DNA of 7,861 bases. Source: Bacillota bacterium (GTDB lineage: Bacteria; Bacillota; Desulfitobacteriia; Desulfitobacteriales; Desulfitobacteriaceae). Below the pieces are notes generated by a model. The model searched no databases, had not been told where the DNA came from, and was given only the letters and a program-made list of their open reading frames with translations. Of this stretch, positions 1 through 5,116 are shown piece by piece (the first letter of the stretch is position 1; every line of letters starts with the position of its first letter). The stretch covers positions 1 to 7,861 of the forward strand of contig JAJZSC010000125.1 in the NCBI GenBank assembly GCA_021849995.1, written 5' to 3'. The position numbers were made by a program, and so were the translations under genes.

Positions 1-696
1 GCAGCACACGCAGTCTATACCAAGTACAAAGGAAAAATGATCGGTTCGATTGGAAATGCCACTGCTTTTTCCTTCTATGCTACCAAGAACCTGGCAACCG
101 GGGAAGGCGGAATGGTTACCACTGATGATGCTGAGCTCGCTGACCGCATCAGGATTATGAGTACCCATGGAATGAGCAGGAATGCCTGGAACCGTTATAC
201 TGCTGCAGGATCCTGGTACTACGAAATCCTCTATCCCGGCTATAAGGATAATATGACAGATATCCAGGCAGCGCTCGGGCTCACCCAACTAGAGAAACTT
301 GAGCGGATGCAGGGCCTTAGGGAGGAGATTGCCGGGCGATATAACGAGGAGTTCGGAAAAATGCCTGAACTGGAAATGCCAGTTGAGCTTGATTATGCCC
401 GTCATGCCTGGCATTTGTATATTATAAAACTAAATCTGGATAGATTAACAATAGATAGAGCACAGTTTATAGAAGAACTAAAAGCGGAAAAGATAGGAAC
501 AAGTGTACACTTTATTCCCGTACCAATGCACCCGTATTACCGGGATAGGTTTGACTATAAGAAGGGGGATTTCCCTCGGGCTGAACAAACATTTGACCGT
601 ATCATTTCCTTGCCGCTCTATCCTAAAATGAGCAAGCAAGATACTGAAGATGTAATTGCGGCAGTTAAGAGTGTAGTGGAACGTTCAAGAGTTTAA
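1..696 (+). CDS. DegT/DnrJ/EryC1/StrS-family sugar-nucleotide aminotransferase, 5' truncated by the window edge
   Basis: The frame is open from the first base and 231 residues remain; family members are usually 360-400 residues, so roughly the first 40% lies upstream. These cytoplasmic PLP enzymes transfer an amino group, usually from glutamate, to a keto group on a nucleotide-activated sugar. The window opens with AAHA, which fits the end of the family's EDAAHA PLP-binding motif. SFYATKNLATGEGG follows, and its Lys (bases 85-87) is the expected Schiff-base lysine. Further family signatures are HGMSR, PGYKDNMTDIQAALGL, HAWHLY and TSVHFIPVPMHPYY. The exact sugar cannot be read from this. The next gene, a lipid-carrier sugar transferase, starts 16 bases downstream, so the two are probably cotranscribed for a surface glycan. 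The block 421-480 is far more AT-rich (about 25% GC by hand count) than 301-360 (about 57%). Confidence 0.93.
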   Translation, partial: AAHAVYTKYKGKMIGSIGNATAFSFYATKNLATGEGGMVTTDDAELADRIRIMSTHGMSRNAWNRYTAAGSWYYEILYPGYKDNMTDIQAALGLTQLEKLERMQGLREEIAGRYNEEFGKMPELEMPVELDYARHAWHLYIIKLNLDRLTIDRAQFIEELKAEKIGTSVHFIPVPMHPYYRDRFDYKKGDFPRAEQTFDRIISLPLYPKMSKQDTEDVIAAVKSVVERSRV

Positions 697-712
697 AGGG
701 AGGAAAACCAGG

Positions 713-1396
713 ATGGGCCAGAGTTCGGCAACAATTAAAAGTCCTTCTCAAAACCCTTCAACTGAAGAAATGTCGATTCCCAATTACCCGCGCTGGCAGT
801 TATTAGCCAAACGGGTACTTGATCTAATAGTTGCTGCAGTGTTGCTTGTCCTGATCTCGCCACTCTGGTTATTTATAGTTATCTGGATTCGCCTGGATTC
901 ACCTGGACCTGCTCTCTTTAAACAAAAAAGGGTAGGACTTAGGGGTGAGCTTTATACGATTTATAAGTTCAGGACAATGGTTCAGAATGCGGAGGCTTTG
1001 TTTAAGGAAAAGCTCAGCAAGGTTGAGGATATAAACAGCTTTGTCTTCCAGGAAAAAGGTGACCCGAGAATCACCCGCAGCGGAAAGTTCTTAAGGAAAA
1101 CCAGCCTTGATGAGCTTCCACAGCTCTTAAATATCCTGATAGGAAACATGAGCTTGGTGGGACCTAGGCCTGAGATTCCGGAAATAGTAAAAAAGTATAC
1201 CCGTCAGCAAAGGGCACGTTTGAAAGTCTTGCCAGGGGTCACGGGGCTTGCTCAAATCAATGGGCGGAGTGAATTGACTCTTGGTGAAACTATGGCCTAT
1301 GATTTGGAATACGTCAAAAGATGGAGCTTCTGGTTTGACCTAAAAATACTTTGGAAGACAATCTTTGTAGTTTTTACTGGGAAAGGAGCCTATTAG
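713..1396 (+). CDS. Initiating sugar transferase (polyprenyl-phosphate hexose-1-phosphate transferase)
   Basis: This 227-residue protein matches the bacterial sugar transferase family (WbaP C-terminal domain/PglC type). The family moves a sugar-1-phosphate from a UDP-sugar to undecaprenyl phosphate at the cytoplasmic membrane face, the first step of a glycan repeat unit. A soluble N-terminus of about 30 residues precedes KRVLDLIVAAVLLVLISP, the single hydrophobic helix or re-entrant hairpin (about 33-58). SPGPALFKQKRVG and YKFRTM follow. SLDELPQ contains the probable catalytic Asp133-Glu134 pair, and then come GNMSLVGPRPE (145-154), PGVTGLAQINGR and the usual C-terminal KGAY. The short length and lack of several N-terminal membrane segments favour the monotopic PglC-like form. 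The ATG is supported by GGGAGG at 698-703, nine bases upstream. It follows the aminotransferase closely, as in an operon. The sugar substrate is not determinable. The stop codon lies inside the terminator hairpin. Confidence 0.95.
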   Translation: MGQSSATIKSPSQNPSTEEMSIPNYPRWQLLAKRVLDLIVAAVLLVLISPLWLFIVIWIRLDSPGPALFKQKRVGLRGELYTIYKFRTMVQNAEALFKEKLSKVEDINSFVFQEKGDPRITRSGKFLRKTSLDELPQLLNILIGNMSLVGPRPEIPEIVKKYTRQQRARLKVLPGVTGLAQINGRSELTLGETMAYDLEYVKRWSFWFDLKILWKTIFVVFTGKGAY

Positions 1397-1406
1397 GCTC
1401 CTTTTT
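1382..1406 (+). terminator. Intrinsic terminator of the polysaccharide operon, overlapping the sugar-transferase stop codon
   Basis: AAAGGAGCC (1382-1390) pairs perfectly with GGCTCCTTT (1396-1404) around the five-base loop TATTA, and the T-run is 1402-1406. The stop codon TAG occupies 1394-1396, so the hairpin takes in the last codons of the gene. A nine-pair stem followed directly by T residues is a standard Rho-independent terminator. The same stem also reads as a hairpin on the other strand, but only the + side has a gene to end. Confidence 0.85.
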
Positions 1407-1408
1407 CG

Positions 1409-1514
1409 TACCTTTCAGAAAGTATAACTTTGTGGTCGGCATAAGTGCAACATCGGCTTCCGTCTTCGCCAAAGGCTCGGCGCAAGCCGTGTTTTCTTTA
1501 TACCTTTCAGAAAG
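1409..1514. repeat. Structured intergenic repeat bounded by 14-bp direct repeats
   Basis: TACCTTTCAGAAAG occurs at 1409-1422 and again at 1501-1514; each copy contains the near-palindrome CTTTC-A-GAAAG. Three nested stems lie between. GAAAGTATAA (1418-1427) pairs with 1498-1508, leaving one bulged C. AACA-CGGCTT (1449-1459, T1453 bulged) pairs with AAGCCGTGTT (1484-1493). CGCC (1467-1470) pairs with GGCG (1479-1482). The middle is more GC-rich than the sequence after 1690. This looks like a small palindromic interspersed element or a structured RNA rather than a gene. From memory similar sequence recurs in genomes of Desulfosporosinus/Desulfitobacterium-like bacteria, which I could not check. 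A second GC-rich patch at about 1585-1650 may belong to the same element. Confidence 0.55.
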
Positions 1515-1656
1515 CTGTCAGATCGGATATGAGTATTTATGGTACCGGAACAGGTGAGTGAAGATCTCTTTCTCATTTAGTTTAGAAGACGAAGCTGATG
1601 TTTCTAGTTCGGTGCCGCCCGGATGGAGGAAAGGCGCTGCGGTATTGATTTAGAGC

Positions 1657-1685
1657 TTGACTTTGGTAGTCAGTGAATCTATAAT
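1657..1685 (+). promoter_or_regulatory. Near-consensus sigma-A promoter upstream of fic
   Basis: TTGACT at 1657-1662 and TATAAT at 1680-1685 are separated by exactly 17 bases. This is a full consensus -10 and a five-of-six -35 at ideal spacing. Transcription would start near 1692 and give a leader of about 125 bases before the TTG start of the Fic gene. The promoter lies after the previous operon's terminator, which supports separate transcription of fic. No experimental support is available; a match this good by chance in an AT-rich region is possible but unlikely. Confidence 0.65.
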
Positions 1686-1698
1686 TCAAGGCAGGAAG

Positions 1699-1764
1699 TA
1701 GTAGAAAATTAGTAGGAATATAGTAATTAATTAGGAAATACATAGTAATTCATTAGTATTTACT
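1699..1764 (+). repeat. Six degenerate 11-bp tandem units, each beginning TAG
   Basis: TAG recurs at 1699, 1710, 1721, 1732, 1743 and 1754, an exact 11-base period over 66 bases. The units are TAGTAGAAAAT, TAGTAGGAATA, TAGTAATTAAT, TAGGAAATACA, TAGTAATTCAT and TAGTATTTACT, with a rough consensus of TAGTAATTAAT. Units 3 and 5 differ at one position. The period is about one helical turn, so every unit faces the same side of the DNA. This fits an array of protein-binding sites or a phased A/T bend. The array lies between the sigma-A promoter and the Fic start. Function is inferred only from position and period. Confidence 0.6.
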
Positions 1765-1772
1765 TATTAAAA

Positions 1773-1811
1773 CCTCACTATACGGTAATACTATATTTAA
1801 TGGGGGTGAGG
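1773..1811 (+). promoter_or_regulatory. Possible hairpin masking the fic ribosome-binding site
   Basis: CCTCAC (1773-1778) is perfectly complementary to GTGAGG (1806-1811), the 3' half of the ribosome site GGGGGTGAGG just before the fic TTG start. The 27-base loop contains TATA-rich, weakly self-complementary sequence (1779-1795). If the long transcript from the promoter at 1657-1685 is made, this six-pair helix could lower translation. The helix is short and the loop long, so it may be coincidental. It would also be absent if transcription starts near 1800 from the alternative -10-like TACTAT at 1789-1794. Confidence 0.3.
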
Positions 1812-1815
1812 ACTT

Positions 1816-3066
1816 TTGGATAATTATGAATGGTTAACTGAAGTTATGAACCTATATACTTATGAGAGGTATTTAACTCGGAAAGAGATATTGTTTAGAG
1901 TCAAACCTAAGGCTCGAATGGAATTTTCCCAGATGTGGGATTGTATCATTGAACTTAGAAAAGCTAAGGGCCATGAACTTCCATTAAAGGACCAGACAGG
2001 CAGAAATTTTTGGTATATGATACCTCCATTCGCAGAAAAACTAATTCATGAAATAAGTTTTAAAGCCAAACACAGACTAGAAGAATTGGCAACAAAAGAA
2101 CTCCATAGAAAATTGTTGATTGAAGATATGATGTTTGAAGAAGCCTTTTATTCCAGTGTAATTGAAGGTGCGTTTACTACCAAGCAAAGAGCAAAAGAAG
2201 TAGTAAGAAATAAGAACCCGAGAGATAAAAGTGAGCAAATGATCCTAAATAACTATCAGGCATTAGTTTTTATCCTTGAGAACCTAGATAAGGAACTAGA
2301 TGAAGAACTCCTTATACAGATTCATAAAATAGTAACTTACAATACCTTGGATGAAGATGAACAAACCGAGCGGTATAGGGATGGCCAAGTATATGTTACT
2401 AATCCAAATGAAACAGAGCCTGTGTACGTTCCACCTAGTGCAGAAAAAGTAAAACCAATGATGGATGATTTGTTCAGCTTTATCAATGATAAAAGCGAAA
2501 GCAGCTTTGTTCATCCGGTAATTAAAGCAGCTATTATTCATTTTTACATTGGTTATGTACATCCGTTTTTTGATGGAAATGGCCGAGTCGCCCGGGCCTT
2601 ATCTTATATGTATTTGCTCAAAGAAGGCTATGAGTTCTTTAAGTTCTTTTCGATATCAAGTATGATTAACAGGCACCGCAACAAATACTATAAATCGTTT
2701 ATTGATTCTGAGGAAAATAACAATGATGTAACATATTTTATAATTGCCCAGCTTGTCATTTCTCTAGATTCAATTCAAGAAGTACTTGATAAATTACTTA
2801 ACGAATTACAGAATCAGGTTCTTCAGGAGAATTTAATAAAAGACGGCATATTCTTAGCGTCAAGGCAGCATAAGTTTATTCAGATGGCTGAGAAGAAGGA
2901 ATATAATACTATAACAATTGAGGACTACAAAAAGAAATTGAAGGTATCTTACGAGACCGCTAGAAAAGACTTAACAGAATTAGAGGAACTGGGAATTCTA
3001 AAAAAATTAAAGAAGGGTAACAAATATATTTTTATGTTTGTTGGTTTAAAGGGATACCTCAACTAA
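1816..3066 (+). CDS. Fic-family protein (probable protein AMP-transferase) with C-terminal winged helix
   Basis: A cytoplasmic protein of 416 residues. The Fic core motif HPFFDGNGRVAR (249-260) is complete: His249 is the catalytic base, Asp253 and the Gly-Asn-Gly loop bind metal and phosphate, and Arg257/Arg260 are conserved. Such proteins usually transfer AMP from ATP to a hydroxyl of a target protein, though some family members do other phosphotransfers. SSVIEG (113-118) matches the inhibitory S/T-x-x-x-E-G/N helix, with Glu117 the expected blocking residue. It lies N-terminal to the core, as in self-inhibited class II Fic proteins. Residues about 365-413 (SYETARKDLTELEELGIL) look like a winged helix-turn-helix, suggesting DNA binding or autoregulation. 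The TTG start is chosen because GGGGGTGAGG (1802-1811) sits just upstream; the next in-frame ATG, at 1846, has no such site. No antitoxin gene is adjacent. The target is unknown. Two sampled 60-base lines have about 28-30% GC, lower than the flanking operons. Confidence 0.93.
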   Translation: MDNYEWLTEVMNLYTYERYLTRKEILFRVKPKARMEFSQMWDCIIELRKAKGHELPLKDQTGRNFWYMIPPFAEKLIHEISFKAKHRLEELATKELHRKLLIEDMMFEEAFYSSVIEGAFTTKQRAKEVVRNKNPRDKSEQMILNNYQALVFILENLDKELDEELLIQIHKIVTYNTLDEDEQTERYRDGQVYVTNPNETEPVYVPPSAEKVKPMMDDLFSFINDKSESSFVHPVIKAAIIHFYIGYVHPFFDGNGRVARALSYMYLLKEGYEFFKFFSISSMINRHRNKYYKSFIDSEENNNDVTYFIIAQLVISLDSIQEVLDKLLNELQNQVLQENLIKDGIFLASRQHKFIQMAEKKEYNTITIEDYKKKLKVSYETARKDLTELEELGILKKLKKGNKYIFMFVGLKGYLN

Positions 3067-3082
3067 AGGAAGTTATTTTTGA

Positions 3083-3109
3083 AAGGGCTGAAATCCGCCC
3101 TTCTTTTTT
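3083..3109 (+). terminator. Intrinsic terminator after fic
   Basis: AAGGGC (3083-3088) pairs with GCCCTT (3097-3102) around an eight-base loop and is followed by six T residues at 3104-3109. It begins 16 bases after the fic stop codon. With the promoter at 1657-1685 it makes fic a single-gene transcription unit, separate from the dlt operon. Confidence 0.75.
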
Positions 3110-3154
3110 AATTTTTAGCCTTATTTCTCAATCTAAAGAGGAATTTGCCTTAAA

Positions 3155-3211
3155 ATGACGAATTTAAATCTGGCTAACCAAAAGGCAATAGAAGAGTTTG
3201 AAAAAAGATGA
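3155..3211 (+). pseudogene. Possible N-terminal remnant of a nucleotidyltransferase-like gene in the fic-dlt spacer
   Basis: An 18-codon frame from ATG 3155 reads MTNLNLANQKAIEEFEKR and stops at TGA 3209-3211. The pattern KAIEEFEKR resembles the amphipathic start of small MNT-type nucleotidyltransferases, but the catalytic GSxxxG region that would identify one is absent. AAAGAGGA at 3135-3142 is 12 bases upstream, far for a ribosome site. The rest of the spacer, to 3344, shows no long frame, so this is either a decayed fragment or chance. I find no convincing sigma-A promoter for the dlt operon in this spacer. It does contain the palindromes GATCATGATC (3257-3266) and TTGTACAA (3312-3319). 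Confidence 0.2.
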
Positions 3212-3344
3212 GTTGCCACAATTACGCTTAGGTTGTAGGAACTCGAAAAGTTGTACGATCATGATCAGGTTGTTGAATTCCCAAGGGTCATACAAACACG
3301 ATTATGGCTAATTGTACAAACATAATAAAGGGAGGATAAACAAA

Positions 3345-3584
3345 GTGATAAGAGATAAACTACTGGATATTTTAGCTGAGATTATCGGAACTGATGAAGT
3401 TAGGAATAATCCGGATATCAGGATTTTTGAGCAGGGCTTGCTCGATTCGTTTGGAATTATTCAGTTATTCATAGAAATTAATGAACAGTTAAATATCGAA
3501 ATTGCCCCAACTGAAGTCGATCGTGAGATGTGGGCTACTCCTAACAAAATTATTGCGTACCTTGAGGAGCGCGTCACTGCATGA
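3345..3584 (+). CDS. dltC: D-alanyl carrier protein DltC
   Basis: This small acidic acyl-carrier protein of 79 residues carries D-alanine as a thioester on 4'-phosphopantetheine for teichoic acid D-alanylation. The attachment site is Ser35 in LLDSFGII, the DSFG motif of DltC. The length equals the usual 78-80 residues, and the C-terminal helix NKIIAYLEERV fits the family. The GTG start at 3345 is chosen because AAAGGGAGG (3327-3335) lies nine bases upstream. An in-frame TTG at 3312 would add 11 residues encoded by the ribosome site itself, so it is rejected. The stop codon overlaps the dltD start as ATGA (3581-3584), implying translational coupling. It is the first gene of this dlt operon, whereas in many Firmicutes dltC follows dltB. 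Confidence 0.95.
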   Translation: MIRDKLLDILAEIIGTDEVRNNPDIRIFEQGLLDSFGIIQLFIEINEQLNIEIAPTEVDREMWATPNKIIAYLEERVTA

Positions 3585-4804
3585 TACTAGGACGCTTGGT
3601 TTCTGTCGCAATTGCTTTAAGTCTCTTTTGCCTAAGCATCATTTATTCTGGGCCATTATCCTATAAAATAGTGGATCGGTTTTGGTTAAAGCCAGGGGTA
3701 ACAGAGGCGATAGCTTCATCTCAAGCGCCCCTGGCTTTTCAAGGGACAATCCTTCAGCGTAAAGTATTTACTACGCCCGGCTTTCTTCCGGTTTATGGTT
3801 CATCGGAGATTTCTTCAATGTCTGAGTACCATCCATCAAATCTGTTTGGAATGAAGCAAACAGGGTTTATTCCCTTTATGATTGGCCGGGGAGGGTACCA
3901 GGACCTTGTCCATGTTTTAAGCTTGGGAGCACAGGGAGAGGTTTTAAAGGATAAGAAACTGGCTGTTATTCTTTCTGCCCAATGGTTCACACCTGAAGGA
4001 ATAGGTAAGGATTATTTTGCTATGAACTTCTCACCTCTTCAGGCTTACAAGTTGTTAAGCAACCCTATGCTCTCCAATGAAACCAAGCAAGAGTTTGCTG
4101 AGAGAGTCATGGAATTCCCAGCAGTTCTTAATGATTACCCCGGCTTAAGACAAACACTAATTAAATACGCTAAACCGGATGACCCTCAAAGCGTAAAGGA
4201 AAGAGCATATCTTACTATAGGCAGGCTTGAGCTTTCAAGCCTAGAATTAAAGGATGCCTTGAAGACTTTGCTCTTCACTTATAAACTGAGTCCAGAAGGA
4301 GTTCAGAAATTAGCAAATCTAAAGTCTGACGAAAGTAAGCCTTTACCAAAATGGGAAGAATTACAGAAACAGGCGACCAAACGTGGGCAAGAAAATACAA
4401 CTAATAATAACCTTGGGGTTGAAAACTCATATTATTTACAGTATCTACAACCAACTCTTGCCAAAAAACGCAATTCAGATCTCAATGCAACTTATAACCC
4501 TTCGCCAGAATACAAAGACTTAGAATTATTGCTTAAAGTAATAAAAGAACAAGGAGCAGAAGCTTTATTCATAGTAGTTCCGGTGAACGGTCGCTGGTAT
4601 GATTATACCGGCTTTCCGCTCAAAGAACGGCAGGGATACTATCAGAAGGTGGACAAGATAATTAAGGATTCTGGATTTAAGGTAGCCAACTTTGGGCAGC
4701 ATGAACATGAACTCTATTTCTTACAGGATGTAATGCACCTCGGCTGGAAAGGATGGGTGTACGTAGATGAAGCGCTTGACAACTTTTATAATGACCGTGT
4801 CTAG
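3581..4804 (+). CDS. dltD: D-alanyl-lipoteichoic acid transfer protein DltD
   Basis: A protein of 407 residues, close to the usual length. One N-terminal membrane segment (about 5-23, rich in Leu, Ile and Ser) anchors a domain outside the cytoplasmic membrane. The fold is SGNH-hydrolase-like: YGSSE (72-76) supplies the nucleophilic serine (probably Ser74), and DVMHLGWKGW supplies Asp383 and His386. Other family landmarks are GRGGYQDLVHVL and ILSAQWF. Current models give DltD the last step, transfer of D-alanine to teichoic acid, working with DltB and DltX. It overlaps dltC by four bases at its start and dltX by 14 bases at its end, so the three are probably translated in a coupled way. No ribosome site is obvious beyond the coupling. 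Nothing is missing or truncated. Confidence 0.96.
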   Translation: MILGRLVSVAIALSLFCLSIIYSGPLSYKIVDRFWLKPGVTEAIASSQAPLAFQGTILQRKVFTTPGFLPVYGSSEISSMSEYHPSNLFGMKQTGFIPFMIGRGGYQDLVHVLSLGAQGEVLKDKKLAVILSAQWFTPEGIGKDYFAMNFSPLQAYKLLSNPMLSNETKQEFAERVMEFPAVLNDYPGLRQTLIKYAKPDDPQSVKERAYLTIGRLELSSLELKDALKTLLFTYKLSPEGVQKLANLKSDESKPLPKWEELQKQATKRGQENTTNNNLGVENSYYLQYLQPTLAKKRNSDLNATYNPSPEYKDLELLLKVIKEQGAEALFIVVPVNGRWYDYTGFPLKERQGYYQKVDKIIKDSGFKVANFGQHEHELYFLQDVMHLGWKGWVYVDEALDNFYNDRV

Positions 4805-4928
4805 AAAGCCTTTTGTTAACCTGACCGGTCGAGTGATCTATTACTATCTGATTCTAATGGCACTTTTCCTTTTGTACTTTATCCAGAAAGAGCATACTCC
4901 TGCCCCATTTATCTACAACAATTTCTAA
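4791..4928 (+). CDS. dltX: DltX, small membrane protein for teichoic acid D-alanylation
   Basis: A 45-residue frame starts inside the end of dltD (14-base overlap) and stops with TAA at 4926-4928. A basic N-terminus (SRKPF) precedes one membrane helix (about 15-31, VIYYYLILMALFLLYFI). It ends with PFIYNNF, matching the conserved C-terminal F-x-Y-N-x-F of the DltX family (formerly DUF3687). Published models place this motif, and its Tyr (Tyr42 here), at the acyl hand-over between DltB and DltD. Helix, length, terminal motif and operon context all agree. There is no clear ribosome site; starting from GTG 4797 would remove only two residues, and coupling to dltD is likely. In many Firmicutes dltX precedes dltA at the operon start; here it also precedes dltA but follows dltD. 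Confidence 0.9.
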   Translation: MTVSRKPFVNLTGRVIYYYLILMALFLLYFIQKEHTPAPFIYNNF

Positions 4929-4957
4929 ACAAAAGCTTAATAACTCTCCGCTCGAAA

Positions 4958-5116
4958 ATGGCACTTACAAAGAAGGGAGTTAAAAGAAAGGTTTATAAAC
5001 ATAAAGGAGCTTTTTTAGCTAGTGGTAAAGAAGGGCTTATTAAAGCTGGCTTTATTCCAGCAGAAAAATGGGAAAGGTTACGAGACCTACAGGAATGGAG
5101 AAATTTGAATGCTTAG
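4958..5116 (+). CDS. Unrecognised 52-residue ORF between dltX and dltA
   Basis: I do not recognise this protein. It is strongly basic (10 Lys, 5 Arg), with KKGVKRKVYKHKGAF near the start, SGKEGLIKAGFIP in the middle and an amphipathic end, EKWERLRDLQEWRN. No membrane helix or signal peptide is visible. It begins 29 bases after dltX and overlaps the start of dltA by eight bases (ATG at 5109, TAG at 5114-5116), an arrangement typical of coupled operon genes. Against it, I see no ribosome site before ATG 4958, and no partner function is evident. It could be a real small gene, a decayed fragment, or open frame in a leader for dltA. A competing GTG frame (5022-5108) has an AAAGGAG upstream but a less protein-like translation. 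Confidence 0.4.
   Translation: MALTKKGVKRKVYKHKGAFLASGKEGLIKAGFIPAEKWERLRDLQEWRNLNA

Noticed and set aside
1351..1557. Forward frame of 68 codons running from the end of the sugar transferase into the repeat
   Set aside because: It overlaps the true gene in another frame, crosses the terminator and gets its coding look from the structured repeat; no ribosome site fits it.
1699..1764. TRAP-type RNA-binding site made of repeated UAG triplets
   Set aside because: TRAP sites need about 11 NAG triplets spaced by 2-3 bases; here there are six at an 11-base period, and no trp gene is near.
1699..1764. CRISPR array
   Set aside because: Units are 11 bp and degenerate with no spacers; CRISPR repeats are about 23-37 bp and near identical.
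2296..2562. Reverse-strand frame of 88 codons within fic
   Set aside because: It is antisense to the Fic core, has no family features and no promoter; a shadow of the real gene.
1816..3211. Fic as the toxin of a two-gene toxin-antitoxin pair, with the fragment at 3155 as partner
   Set aside because: The inhibitory motif is inside the Fic protein, no small inhibitor gene precedes it, and the fragment is after a terminator and too short to be a partner.
3312..3344. TTG at 3312 as the dltC start
   Set aside because: The added 11 residues would be encoded by the ribosome-binding site for GTG 3345, and the 79-residue product from GTG matches normal DltC length.
3793..3990. Reverse-strand frame within dltD
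   Set aside because: It lies opposite the DltD catalytic region and has no independent support.
5022..5108. GTG-start frame of 28 codons ending just before dltA, with AAAGGAG upstream
   Set aside because: The ribosome-site spacing is plausible, but the translation is low-complexity and unlike a protein family; the overlapping 52-codon frame is slightly better.
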